Part shown: piece after piece, positions 22,429 to 33,892 of the stretch | Position numbering within the stretch: position 1 is the first letter of the stretch | Layout: the number at the start of each line of letters is the position of its first letter | Assembly (NCBI GenBank): GCA_950106755.1 | Contig: CATNNA010000004.1 | Location: 62,001-126,000 of the forward strand | Length of the DNA stretch: 64,000 bases | Source: Climacium dendroides | Lineage: Eukaryota; Streptophyta; Bryopsida; Hypnales; Climaciaceae | Reading direction: 5' to 3' | Translations under genes and position numbers: made by a program | The notes under the pieces: model-generated | Told to the model about the DNA's origin: nothing | Database searches by the model: none | What the model saw: only the letters and a program-made list of their open reading frames with translations

Positions 22429-24378
22429 ATGGCATCCGGACCAGTACGGAAGGTAGCGATATCTGCCCGGGTTATCTCTCCGGCCATTCCGGATAGCCCG
22501 GAACTACACAAGCAGTTAGAGGAGGACTTGACTAGGTTAGGATGTGTCGGTCTACTACACCGACCATGGAACCTCAAGAGTGAAGAGATGATTCAAGAGC
22601 TACTTCACGGTGTTCCGAATCAGTATGAGCTCACTTTGAGAGGACGGCCAGTTGCGTGGACCGAGGACATCTGGGCGGACGTCTATCAGTTCTGGAAGAG
22701 TGGGAACGGGTTAGCATCGAGGACGAACCGTTTTGTAGCTGGGAAGTTCACTGGGTCTGCAAACCCTAAGGACGGATTCGCTATCAACGAGTGCAAGGAC
22801 GAGAGACATAGGCGGATACTAGAGTTTTTGATTCTGATCTTGTATCCGGAAAAGCCAACGCGGGTTACCATTACGGTGGCCAATACTATCTTTGGGGCTA
22901 TGGAGAACCGGGTAGTGCACTGGGGTAGGGTCATAGCCGGGATAGTGGCTAAATTAGCGGATCACGTGACCCGAGCGAAGGCGAGTCCAGTTAGCACCTA
23001 TTTGTTTCATCTGTACCATCAACAGGAACTTTTGAGTGCGGCGGAAATAATTCAGTATGACACCGGAAAGACGCTCCTGTCATACGGACTTTCCGGGGAG
23101 GAAGCGGAAGATCCGGTCGAGTCTGAACCGGAGGAACTTCCCGAAGAACGTTTGACAGATCCGAGGACCAAGAAGAGGAAGTCAACCGATCCGGGGTCGA
23201 GAATCAAGCCACCGACAATGGAGAGGGGGGAGTCCAGCAAAGGACCTGAAATGGAAACAAAATCCGCATTTTTCAATGCGGGGCTCGAGTGGATACGTGA
23301 AGCCAAGGTACTTCACGACGGGTTGTCAGATTTGGTGATAGATACCGCGGAAGTATTGAAGGTGGATCCGGATCAGATCGTGGAAGCTGTCAAGCGACTG
23401 CCCAAGCCGAAGGATCTAAAGAAGAGGGAGGATTGGATCCAGGAGTTGGAGGCGGAACAGAACCTACTCCAGACCCGGGTGAATTGGACGGAAGGGGAAA
23501 TGGTAGCTGCGAAGGAGAAAGAAAAAGAGGCTCTCGCTCTGGTCAAGAATCTAACCGGAGCAGTCAACATCAAAGCCGACATCATCACGAAAGCTGCCTT
23601 GTTTGACTCGAAGATGATATCGAAAGGCCACATTACCGGAACCAAGGTAGTTACCATCCTCGTAGACTTCACCGCGAGGATAGAGCGAGTTTTGAAGGAG
23701 ATTCAATAGTTACTGGCGGCTATCGACCCAAACCATGCGATGGATTTCTCCCCCTTTTCGGAACTTCCTTTTGTCTCAGGTACCCCAAGGAAACCAGTGG
23801 CGGATCATGCAACTCGGATGGAGGGCCTGAGGGGGATACTCACACCAGCCGAGCCTTCCGCCAGCAAAATGCGGATGACGGAGTTGAATTTGAGGCCAGC
23901 CTCGGAACCGGAACCGGAGTCTAGCGCGAAAACGGTTCCGGTGCCATCTAAGTTCTCAACTCCGGAAGTTCCCAAGGCACAAACAATGCCGAATTTGATG
24001 ACCGGATCATTCAAGGTTCCGGGACAGCAGGTTAGGGGAGATCTCATCAATCGGATCGGTGGGATGACCAATCCGGCTCGGACTAATCCGAAAGGATTTG
24101 TGCACATGCAAGAGACCACGCCGGAGAAAGGAAGCGAACCCGCAACATTGGAGGATACAACACCAGAGAAGGAGAAGGAAGTTCAAGTCATTGAAGATTC
24201 TGACAAGGAGAGTGCCCACTCCACTTCCAAAATCGAAGGTGACAGCAATCCGTCTCCCGCAACGCGCCATATCCAGACTCGGGCCACAACAAAAACTACG
24301 CCAGCAAAGAATACGAAGGGGACGCCTACCAGCCAAGCAGGGAGCCGTTCAAAGAAAGGACGGAAGCCAAGACATTAG
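22429..24378 (+). CDS. LTR-encoded protein, copy B (one internal stop), putative plant transposon protein type
   Basis: A 649-codon frame from ATG 22,429 to TAG 24,376, interrupted only by TAG at 23,707-23,709. Copy A has a Gln codon at that place, so the stop is probably a mutation. Residues 1-215 form a folded domain with DIWADVYQFWKSGNG, INECKDERHRRILEF, ITVANTIFGAMEN and YLFHLYHQQELLS. I match this to the putative plant transposon protein domain from memory. Residues about 215-280 are acidic, then basic (KKRKSTD). Residues about 285-430 contain a heptad-rich coiled coil (LEAEQNLLQTR). The C-terminal 200 residues are disordered, with SDKESAHSTS and a basic end. No protease, RT or nuclease motif is present. 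Its role in the retroelement cycle is unknown. Confidence 0.65.
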
Positions 24379-25287
24379 GGTTGGTAGGAAAAGAAGTATA
24401 GGATCCGGAATGGGGTTCCGAGCATGGATCCGGTTTCCGAAATCTTAGGCGAATAGTAAGGAGATCCGGTTATCTCGAACGGCAGTTAGCAATCTTTCCG
24501 GATATTTCGGGAGGTTCAGGGATTGGTGGCCTGGATTTCCGGGTTTCCTTTTCAGGCTTTTAAGTGTTGACTTTGGGTTTTTGTGTTAGTATTTTAAGGG
24601 CAGTCAAGTTAGTGTCTGCCATTCCATTCCATCCTACTCCACTGGATTTTAGTGCTTTCACGTATGTATTACAATTTTCTTTTTTTAATCTAAGTCAGCT
24701 AGGATACCTTTAGCTGCACTTTTGCTTAGACAGGGTCTTTTTGGCTGAGTGTATGCATGGGTGTGTGATTTGGTACTAGAGAAAGAGAAGGGAGGAAGAG
24801 AAGGAATCCGGATCTTGAGCTACGGATCATCTGGGGGTGGAGCTAGTGAGAAGGAATGCAAAGCTAAGTAAGGGAGTGTAAGTGTGACGTGCTTTTAAAT
24901 TGCCGGAACAGCAATCCGGATAAGACGGTAGAGGTCCCTGCGAGTCCGGAACCAAGAGGGTTCTGTGCGGAGTTAAGCAACCGCCAAAGGAAAGGATCTC
25001 CCGCTACTTCGGAAAGTCTGACAACCTCCCCCTTGGTAAATTGTCTTCTCCTTGAGATTCTATTCTTTTGGGTCTACAAGTTCTGATCTGTCGTTGTAGT
25101 AAGAGAGGTGTGAAAAGTGCTCTGTGTGACCTGATTCTGGATCGGCCAATCCGGAAACTGTGAGAGAATACTCCTCCCTCCTCCTACAACTATGTTGTCT
25201 TGGGTGTGTTGTTTAGTAGATGTAGAGTACAGAGAGGATAATTGTACAAGTGGTGAGTCCCCACCCCTTTCTAGACCAAGGGCGGAC

Positions 25288-25308
25288 CCTCTGAGGGTAA
25301 AACAGAGG
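25288..25308 (+). other. Conserved hairpin in LTR B
   Basis: CCTCTG pairs with CAGAGG around AGGGTAAAA. The LTR A counterpart (10,518-10,538) has the compensating CCTTTG/CAAAGG. A related sequence, CCTCTGATGGTGAAACAGAG, stands at 34,677. Confidence 0.45.
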
Positions 25309-25562
25309 CAACAAAAACCAGTGACGGAAGAGAGACGGTACTCAAATCCGGGTGTGTCCAGATCCGGAACGGAATCTGGAATGTACTAAGTTTCTGGAAC
25401 GAGATAGGGTAAGTGAAAGAAAAAGGATTAAGTGAGTAGTCACGATCCGGATACTTCTAACTCAATCGATATCTTACTAGAAGTTCCCTGGAACGATAAT
25501 TTATGTCATCTTGCAACCATTTGTCGTTGTAAAGATACTTACGGCTAACTACGCGTACGACA

Positions 25563-25574
25563 AATATCAGAGCA
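25563..25574 (+). other. Primer binding site, right half
   Basis: AATATCAGAGCAGG directly follows LTR B. TATCAGAGC is the part of the tRNA-iMet complement common to most plant Ty3/gypsy elements. This places the end of the host element's LTR at 21,990 and shows that LTR B is a later insertion. Confidence 0.7.
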
Positions 25575-25592
25575 GGGCTACGTTGGTATGCA

Positions 25593-25957
25593 GTGAGGCT
25601 TGGAGCCATGGTGAGAGCCAAGACAGGTGAAGCTGGAGCTTCAAGACAAGGGCGTCAAATATGTAGTCAAGGTTTGGAGGCTAATGAACCTTCCTTGGAG
25701 GAAACTCAAAGAGGGGATTCTCTTCATTTGGAGCAAATGGGACAAGAATTGACTCCCATTGAGGAAGAGAATGTGGAAACTAGTGCCAAGGAAGGTGACA
25801 CCACCACTAGTCCCGAGAAACCCCAATGTGATTGCAAATGGAAAGGGCGTGACCTCATGTTTGAAGAACTTGTCAAAACACTTCAAGTGATACAAGGATA
25901 AATTAAAGAGCTAAAGGAGAAGGGTTCTACCTCTTCTTCTTACAAATTGTGCAAAAT
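25593..25957 (+). pseudogene. Ty3/gypsy gag, N-terminal segment
   Basis: A frame starting MRLGAMVRAKTG soon after the primer binding site runs through a Glu/Thr-rich stretch and KWKGRDLMFEELVKTL. It is interrupted by TAA near 25,900 (probably CAA before) and then continues in frame as IKELKEKGSTSSSYKLCK to the insertion of unit I at 25,958. When unit I is removed, the next codons are those of the gag core at 27,876. This is the leader or matrix-like part of Gag, with no domain I can name. Confidence 0.6.
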
Positions 25958-27872
25958 TGTGGGAATGTGATCCTACATTCTAGACCCAGAACAGTAGCAT
26001 TTGATGGAAAATTTCAAAAATTGTTCCCTTAAAAAGGAAAGTTTTTGAGTTCACCTAGGAAGTTAGGGAAACTTAGGAATACCAGATTTCTGGATCCGTA
26101 AAATTTTCATTAGGTCTAAAAACCTAATTCCGGAACCCTAGAAAGTTTCGGAAATTGGATGACGGTGCCGGCCCTAAAAGCCGGAAACCGGATTCGTATT
26201 AGGGTTAGGTTTTCACCGCCAAAACCTATCCCGTACATTCGTCCGACCGTCCATCCGTCAGACCAGTATAAGAAGAAGACTGTAGCCGGTGGAAGGCAAA
26301 GTTGTTTTCTTACTTTTTTGCATCTTTGTTTTTCTGCCTTTTTCAGCTCTTAGAAATTTCTGGTAGATTTTATTTATTTCAAATAGAATTTGAAGTAAGA
26401 AATCCATTCATAGTATATTCTCTTTATTTTGTGGGATAGAAATAGAGAAACTACTAGAGTTATGGATTAACAACTGTAGGGGCTCTTAATTGCAGTAAAA
26501 TGGTTAAGGAGGAAAATTGCACTTTCCGTCCTAACCAGAAATCGGAGCCTGGAGAGTTGTCCAAAAAGTATTTTCAAAAGACTTTTTGTAGTATCGGAAC
26601 TAAGTCCGGAATCAATCCGGAACTATTCCGAAACTAATGGATCCAGAATCCGTAAATGTCTAGGATTTGGATAGGATCCAGAATCCGGAACATGATTCGG
26701 AACAAAAGCCTCATACCGGGCGGCAACAAAGACGACTTCGGCTGGAAGCGGAAAGGGCGGATCTGGAAAGGGCAGATCCGAAATGGATCCGGAATTTTAG
26801 GAATTTCCGAAATGGATCCGGAAATTCCGGAAGATCTGGAGTTTGGCTGTCAAAGCCGGAAAAATAGGATCTGGGATTTACCGGAAATCTAGCGGACTAG
26901 TAGGAATGTTTTGTAGGATTTTTAGAATGATGTTAGTCTTAGTACAAGTAGGAGTTTTGATGGCCTTTCTGGTCATTCACAGCCATCTCATAGTTTCAGC
27001 ATTGTACCTTTTTCTGAGCTTAATTCTAAGGGTTTGGAGTACCCATTCTCTTATCTTTCTTGTACACGGTCAATGTTTGTGGGAGGTGTAGGTCCGTTCT
27101 TGCGTTTCCAGAACTGAGAACTTACCTTGTGTGGTAAGAGTCGATTTTGTAAGAGTATCCGGATGTATTAACTTGAGGGGGAGATCAACCGGATGGTTCC
27201 AGCAGTAGAGTTAGTGTAGTACTGCTCGGATGTCGGTATAGCCTGCGTGTAGGATAAAGCCTTAGGTGAAAGGGATATCTGAGAGGCTGCTAGCAACTTT
27301 CGTGTGCGGAAGTATTGCCGGAATTCCCCGTAGAATAGAATCAAGCCCCAGCGCAAGCCCAAGAAAGTACAGGAAAAACCACCCGGTCGACAGGAGGCTC
27401 AGTGCTCGGTTAAAGGTTAGAATGTCGTTGTAGTTCTTGACCGTCCCTGTGTGACCTAATCCGGATCTTTCCGGATTTGTGAGGCAACAAAACAAGAGTA
27501 TACTTCCGGTCCCTGAAGAGTTAGGTTCGTGTTAGTGTGAAAGAGAGAGAGAGTGAAAGAGAGCGTGTTTCCGGACACGGTAAGCATCCGGACGGTGGAT
27601 CTGGCCACTCGTCATCCAAACCCAGGGATCTCGGAAGGGACACTGAAACGATTTCCGGATTCTTCCGGAACCCATCCGACACTAGTGGCCGGACCGGACC
27701 TGTAGTCCGGAATAGTCTGACGGAGAGAAAGTGAATCCTTAGATTGGAATAGCCTATAAATCTGTAATCCACAAGTCTTCGTGGGAACGATTCCGGAGTG
27801 GTTTACTCTAAGTAGGCCTTTGGTGTGAATTAAAGGTTAACTGGAGGAATACTGGTTCGACTAATCACTACA
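25958..27872 (+). mobile_element. Unit I: 1.9-kb TG...CA solo-LTR-like insertion in gag
   Basis: It starts TGTGGGAATG and ends AATCACTACA. It is flanked by AAAAT (25,953-25,957) and AAAAC (27,873-27,877), one transition apart. Removing it rejoins gag in frame. It is full of CCGGA words like the other units but is shorter, with no long ORF. A coding remnant with RLEAERADLERADPK is visible near 26,740. Its last 1.05 kb is repeated in inverted orientation at 32,814-33,870 (unit III). Confidence 0.75.
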
Positions 27873-28420
27873 AAAACCAACATGCCATTTTCTTTCACAG
27901 ATATTGGCAAGGCCCACAAAGTGAAAGACTTTTTGGTGGAATTGGAGTTGTACTTTGAAGCTCAAAGAGCACCTGAAGAAGACAAGATCACCATCGCGGT
28001 GACTTTTTTCAAAGATCATGCTTTGCTTTGGCGGACTCACTTTCGTGGGGAAAGTTCTGAGGTGGTGGACAACTTGACTTGGGTTGGTTTCAAGGAACAC
28101 ATTAGCGACCACTTTACCCCAGAATACCAAGACATTCGTGATGGAGTGGCATTTGTAAGACTCAAGCAAACAAGAAGTCTAAGGAAATATATGCGGGAGT
28201 TTAATGCACACTTGAATGTGCTTCCAAAGCTAGATGAGCTAGCCAAGAAAATCAATTTCTTCAATGGGTTGCAAAGTTGGGCAGAACGTGCATTGTTTAA
28301 AATGCCCCAACTTCCAGAGACTTGTGCGGAGTTGTTGAAGCTAGCTGAAAGGATTGATGATGATGAGGGCCAAAACAAGAAGGCTAAAGATGGGCCTTCA
28401 ACAGGTGAGTCAAGCAAACA
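27873..28420 (+). CDS. Ty3/gypsy gag core (retrotransposon Gag domain)
   Basis: Gag forms the virus-like particle. From ATG 27,882 the frame reads FTDIGKAHKVKDFLVELELYF ... ITIAVTFFKDHALLWRTHF ... WVGFKEHISDHFTPEYQ ... FVRLKQTRSLRKYMREFN, the standard plant Gag domain (PF03732 layout: L-x-W, then F-F-P-x3). ALFKMPQLPETCAELLKLAERID follows, then a charged linker. The frame is open. It is cut at 28,420 inside the linker by unit II and resumes in frame at 32,129. Upstream it joins the N-terminal gag segment across unit I. Confidence 0.8.
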
Positions 28421-31400
28421 TGTCGTAGTAGAGGAAAGTCAGGCTGCTTCTCTAGGACCGGAAATGATCCTACAGTGACCTGTTTATCGTTCCCACAGAG
28501 ATTTAGTTGGAGGAATCCTTGTTTGTCCAGAAGAGAGGGATTTGCCTTGTTACAACAAACCCAAGAACATCTAGTCCAATCCGGTTAAGTCTAACTATTC
28601 TATTCTATTACCATACTCACCCTTTAACTTCTCCTATTCACACATTATCTACAATCTATTTACAATTAGACTGGAACTGAAAAGAGGGTAGCTAGTCCGA
28701 CTTTCCCGTTCTTGGTAACCAGAATCGAGTTTAACCTCTAAATCAAGAGGGATCTATATATTGAGCTTGAGGCAGGAAGCTTAAAACCTACCCTCTAAGT
28801 TTTAGAGTGACAAGAGATCCACTGTAAAAAGAAGAAGAAAAAAACACAACACAACAAAGCCTAATTCTGGCCGAACTCTCCTTCACAACTGAACCGGATA
28901 GCTATCGGACTCAGTAGGTCACGCAAGGTATAATTGGCTAGAATTCTAACTTGGACTACAACGACGGCCTATTAGTTAATCTGGATTCCTGGCAAAAACC
29001 GGGATGGCTGAGTTAGGGAGTTGGTACCTCCCCTTCGAGATTCCGGTTAAGTCTGAACCTATTGACCAGGAAAACGGGAGCTGCTCTGGAACAGTCAATA
29101 GTTACACTCCGCACACATTTAGGACTATCAAAACTTAACCAGAAACACGAACCAGTCACACTTGGGTCCGGAAAACATCCTCGCTCGCAGTCTCTCTTCA
29201 AGAATCTAGACAATCTTAATATGCGGGCACACTCCCTCCTTATCTATTCCTGCAATCTCTACAGAACATACATCAATGGTTATCCACAACCAAAGCACAC
29301 GCCGCCACCTCAAATTGTGAACCAAAAAGCTGATTTGGATTGCACAATGCTAGGAAAACAAAGTATGGAAATGCACTCCACATTAACAATAACCGGCTAA
29401 CTAAATACTAAACAACCCATAAGACTCCTCAGTCCATGGGAATCAAAATCTACCTTTCTTGAATCAACACGTGCCCTCCTCCTCATCTACAAAAATGACG
29501 TTGACTACTATAATCCTGGAACTAGCCGTTAATATTCCCGTTTTGATAAATCCAGATCTAGGAAGTCAATTCTACCTTTCCTGCTAAAAGTGATTTACAA
29601 AATACTTTCTTCCAAAAACTTGGTTTTTCAGTCGAGATTTTAACCTACCTATCTGTCCTACTCTAACTTCTCTGCCGCTTCCCCGGTGTTGCACTTGGTT
29701 TCGAGGTGCCCTTCCGCGCTGGTTGCTTCCAGACGAAACCGGAAACTGTCTTCCGTTTCTTGGCCTTGGAGGATTGAGCCTTGGTCTTGGCTCTCTTCTT
29801 CTTCGGTGCGGCCAGTTCCTGATTCGGATTTGAGTATGGTTCGGACTCCTTTCCGGATTCAGAACTGGAATCCTCTTCCGAATCCTCATCTTCTTCTTTT
29901 TCTTCCTTTGACTTTGCCCGAGTTAATTTCCTTGCTGATGGAGGTCTTGGAGTCTTCATCTTCGCCTGGCTAGGGGTGGGAGAGGCCTTCGAAATCTTGC
30001 TCTGCGGCATCCCTAAATCTACCTCTTCCACTTTCACCTTTCCCCGCAAGACTGATCCAAGTGTTGGTGTTTGTGTAGTTCCGGGTAACAGTCTCCTTAG
30101 CAGGAGTGACTATTATCACGTCTTCGGATGAATGTCCGGATTTTTCCCATGTCATTGGAGATGTCTGCTTGGTCTCCGACCGCGGTGGCTTGGATGGAGT
30201 TGCCTCTGTTGTACCAACCATTTTCGGTTTTGATTCCGGTTGGAGAGGTGGACTGACCTCCCCCATGACTTCTCTCAATTGAACAAGTAGCTGTTGCATC
30301 TTGGAGTTGAAGGATACTAGGACATGAATGACTTTGTCCCCTAGCTTTCCTACCCCTTCCAAAACTTTCTCATCAAATAACCTAGCCTTATTCAATGTTT
30401 CTGCCGAAAGGGTGATGAACTCCCTAATCCGGTCAATCGTATCCTCAATTTGAACTGAGTACTTCCGGTTACACTTACTCTCCTGTTTCTGTCTACTCAA
30501 TTCTTCTTTTAGGGACAACAATTCATCCGCTAAATCCTGATACTTCGCCTTTCCAGATTTTTCCTCAGCATTCTCTATCAAGTTTTGGATTTGCTCTACA
30601 CACTCTGTCCTAGGAATATCTCCCAACATCTTACATACCTTTTTCAAGGTATTTCGCTCTTTCTCATGTTCTTCCTGGACTTTCTTGAGCTCTCCTATAA
30701 TCGACCCTAAGGGATCACTACTTTAGATTGGATCCTTTTCTTCCTTTATCTGGACCTCTTTCCCTTTCCTCTTTTTAAGTTCCAGTTTTCCCAACGAACC
30801 GGAAGCCTCTTCCTTAACCTCTCTCTCTTCCATCTCATCATCGGAGTCAGGTTTCATCCCATGGGCCAGTTTGACCTCCTGGACTGTGTATTCCTGCCTC
30901 TCTTGCGCCCTCATACAATCTTGGGCATGATACAAATGAAAAAGAAATGGGGAAATGCTAGATGGTTTAGTCTTTCCCACTCCCTTGCATAGTTTGGCGA
31001 CATAATCTCTCAAGACTAATCCCCAATCTACCTTCCTATCTCTGGACAGTGCTCTAAAGATTGTATTTCCCAAAGTGATGGTCATACAGTTTCCTCTATT
31101 CGGACTGAGAATCGGAACTAGAAATTCTAATATCTTCTTCTCTCGCTCATCCTTGCAATCACTCACCGTGTATCCATCCTTTGTATGAGGGGCGTTCCGG
31201 AACTTACCCACCGTGGTCTTGTCTGTCCAGGAGGCCATCCCTTCTCCGCCCCGAGCAAAACCGTAAACCTCCCGCCATACTCCTACGGTCCACTTGTCCG
31301 GAAGCGCCCTCACGGTCTTCCTCCATTTGTTCGACTGCGGATGCAATATCTCCCGTACCATCACTTCGTCTTTGAAACTCCAGAGCCTTTCTATCAGCCC

Positions 31401-32123
31401 TGCACAGCCCATCTGACTAAGATCCTCCACCAGGTCGGCTCTCTCTCCCGCATCTTCCGGAATAACCGGAACAATGTTTCTAAGCGATATCTTCATGGTG
31501 GGGGTCTCTTCCTCAGCCTCACTCCCAGACATGGTTGCAGTGCTCTCCCTTCTCTTCTCCGACTAACCCTCGCAGCAGTTGCTCGTACTGTAGCATTGGC
31601 TCACTCGGAAACTTAAATTGTCAACAAAAACCAGAAACTCTCCAACCAACTATAAACCCTAACAGAAACAATTCCCAAGTTATAACTTGCCAGAGAAACT
31701 GGAAAAAGGTCTGACATTGATTTCTTCCTACTTCCCGTTTTCCACCGTTGGTTTTGATGTTTCCAATCACTGAACCATTAAAATGGCTGTTGGAATTTTG
31801 CTGTGAAATCCTCCGGTCCACTACTTTGCTCATCATTATCCACGGATGACCGTTAACTTCTGGTTTCCGGTTTCTATTGAGCCATATCTTTTGGAATACC
31901 GACTGAAATCAATCCCGTTCCTGATTATTGATTTTCCGGTTCCGGATTTCATGAGTACCCATTAACTCTGTTATGGAGTTAGGGTTTTCTGATTTTCCAG
32001 TTCCGGTTCTTCTCTCTCCCTGCTCTATTTTTATAGCAAAAAGACAAAAAACTTATCTAGACGAATCCACTATGTCCTTAATTTCTCCTAAAAATTTCTA
32101 AGGCCCTATTTAGGACTCCTACA
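28421..32123 (-). mobile_element. Unit II: 3.7-kb solo LTR with an ORF, in reverse orientation inside gag
   Basis: It is flanked by a perfect 5-bp duplication AAACA (28,416-28,420 and 32,124-32,128). On the plus strand it starts TGTCGTAGTAG and ends GGACTCCTACA; in its own sense it starts TGTAGGAGTCC and ends CTACGACA, like LTR B (TACGACA). Joining the flanks gives an uninterrupted gag frame. It encodes on the minus strand a diverged relative of the LTR A/B protein. The shared motif ATCGTTCC near its terminus also occurs in B and III. Confidence 0.8.
29663..31532 (-). pseudogene. LTR-encoded protein, diverged copy in unit II
   Basis: Starts MSGSEAEEETPTMKIS at 31,532. The N-terminal domain aligns with the LTR A/B protein: DLSQMGCAGLIERLWSF, WTVGVWREVYGFARGGEGMAS, VSDCKDEREKKILEFLVPIL, ITLGNTIFRALS and SPFLFHLYHAQDC match the same positions in order. 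A Lys/Glu-rich linker, a coiled coil (LKEELSRQKQESK; residues about 300-360) and a basic, Ser/Lys-rich tail follow. The frame is broken by one TAG (30,723) and one frameshift near 30,000. This gives about 620 codons, close to the 650 of copies A and B. Conservation of the fold at such divergence suggests past selection on the protein. Confidence 0.6.
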
Positions 32124-32813
32124 AAACACTCGAAGCGTAAGTTCAGGCATCATGTTTGGATGAAGAGCAAGTATGGTGGGGATGGAGCCAAGTCAAGTGG
32201 GCCAAAAGAAGGACAAGCTAAGGGCATTGACAAAGGGGGTGAAGAAACCAAAAGGGATGTGAGCCAAATGATTTGTTACAATTGTGGAGAAAAGGGCCAC
32301 TTGTCCCTGGGTTGCACCAAACCTAAGGTGAGTGTTCAAAATGCACGCTCTCACATTAGAGAGCATGTTCTTCAAGGTGGATTCTTGGCTAAGGCAAATC
32401 AACCCAAATTGAGTCCCCGTTTGTTATTCTCAAAAGGGTCCATAAATAAGCATGATGTTTCACTCGTGGTGGATACAGGTGCAACTCACTCATTCGTGAG
32501 CCCAAGACTTGCTATGGAGTTGGGCTTGCAAATCAAGGAGTCTTGCAAGCCCATCAAAGTGTAGTTTGTCAAGGGCAAGCTGCACAAGACAAGCAAGGTG
32601 GCAACAAATGTGGAAGTCAAGTGTGGGGAGTTCACCTTTGTGGAGGACTTCACGGTGTGTAATATGGATGGGGTAGACCTCATCCTAGGAAATACTTTCT
32701 TAGATACTTATGAAGTAGACATAAAAAGGCGGCCATCTTTGAGGGTGGTTGCCAATGTAGATGGCAAAGAGATAGAGTTAAAAATAACTAAGTCACCTAA
32801 GATGTTGGGGACT
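32124..32813 (+). CDS. Ty3/gypsy gag C-terminus (zinc knuckle) and aspartic protease
   Basis: In frame with the gag core once unit II is removed. A Lys/Gly-rich linker leads to CYNCGEKGHLSLGC (32,274-32,315), a CCHC zinc knuckle that binds RNA. Then SLVVDTGATHSFVSPRLA (about 32,463-32,516) gives the DTGA active site of a retropepsin, and VDLILGNTFLDTYEVD (about 32,665) gives its second hydrophobic-Gly motif. One TAG at about 32,563 interrupts between them. The frame ends at 32,813 where unit III begins; RT does not follow. Confidence 0.8.
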
Positions 32814-33892
32814 TGTAGCGATTAGTCGGACTAGTATTCCTCCAGTTAGCCCTTAATTCAAACCAAAGGCCTTCTTAGAGTAAACCGCTCCGGAATCGTT
32901 CCCACGAGGACTTGTGGATTACAGTTTTATAGACTATCCCAATCTAAGCATTCATTTTTCTCTCCGTCAGACTATTCCGGACTACAGGTCCGGTCCGGAC
33001 TCTAGTGTCGGATGGGTTCCGGAAGAATCCGGAAACCGTTCAGTGTCCCTTCCGAGATCCCTGGGTTTGGATGACGAGTGGCCAGATCCACCGTCTGGAT
33101 ACTTACCGTGTCCGAAAACACGCTCTCTTTCACTCTCTCTCTCTTTCACACTAACACAAACCTAACTCTTCAGGGACCGGAAGTGTCTTCCTGTTCCGTC
33201 GCCTCACAAATCCGGAAAGATCCGGATTAGGTCACACATGGACGGTCAAGAACTACAACGACATTCTAACCTTTAACCGAACACTGAGCCTCCTGTCAAC
33301 CGGGTGTTTTTTCCTGTACTTTCTTGGGCTTGACTCTATTCTACGGGGAATTCTGGCAATCCGGAATTCCGGCACTTCCGGCAATACTTCCGCACACGAA
33401 AGTTGCTAGCAGCCTCTCAGATACCCCTTTCACCTAAGGCTTTATCCTACACGCAGGCTATACCGGCATCCGAGCAGTACTACACTAACTCTACTACCGG
33501 AACCATCCGGTTGATCTCCCCCTCAAGTTAATACATCCGGATACTCTCACAAAATCGACTCTTACCACACAAGGTAAGTTCTCAGTTCCGGAAACGCAAG
33601 AACGGACCCACACCTCTCACAAACATATACCGTACACAATAAAGATAAGAGATTGGATACTCCAAATACTTTACAATTAAGCTCAGAAAAAGGTACAATG
33701 CTGAAACTATGAGATGGCTATGAATGACCAGAAAGGCCATTAAAACTCCTACTTATACTAAGACTAATGTCATCCTAAAAATCCTACAAAACATTCCTAT
33801 TGGTCCGCTAGATTTCCAGAAAATCCCAGATCCTATTTTTCCGGCTTTGACGGCCGGACTCCGGTATTGTCACTATACTACACTACTGCATA

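Larger units (their letters stand above)
21999..25562 (+). mobile_element. LTR B: 3.56-kb solo LTR with an ORF, inserted in the primer binding site
   Basis: The unit starts TGTGGAAATCC and ends GCGTACGACA. It is flanked by AGTAT (21,994-21,998) and AATAT (25,563-25,567), a 5-bp target duplication with one transition. It aligns with LTR A over its whole length. There is no second copy of its ends inside it, so it has the structure of a solo LTR left by LTR-LTR recombination. It contains a leader of about 430 bp, an ORF at 22,429-24,378 and a 3' region of about 1.18 kb with a conserved hairpin. Confidence 0.75.
20701..32813 (+). mobile_element. Ty3/gypsy retrotransposon (5' part: LTR, PBS, gag, protease), split by nested insertions
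   Basis: The order is 5' LTR 20,701-21,990, primer binding site (split), leader ORF 25,593-25,957, gag core 27,873-28,420, and gag C-terminus with zinc knuckle and protease 32,124-32,813. Three LTR-type units interrupt it. After removing I and II the reading frame runs on without a shift. Reverse transcriptase, RNase H, integrase and a 3' LTR are not found in this window after 32,813. They were either displaced or deleted when unit III and the sequences beyond 35 kb arrived. It inserted into a hAT gene; the base run before it is aaaga. Confidence 0.75.

Noticed and set aside
23707..23709. Programmed readthrough of the amber codon in the LTR B ORF
   Set aside because: Copy A has Gln there and copy II has its stop elsewhere, so a simple mutation explains it better.
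27882..28420. Interpretation of unit I's right end as a CACTA terminus (CACTACAA at 27,866)
   Set aside because: The phrase is the CA end of unit I followed by its AAAAC duplication. The 5-bp duplication and restored gag frame fit an LTR-type insertion, not a 3-bp CACTA insertion.
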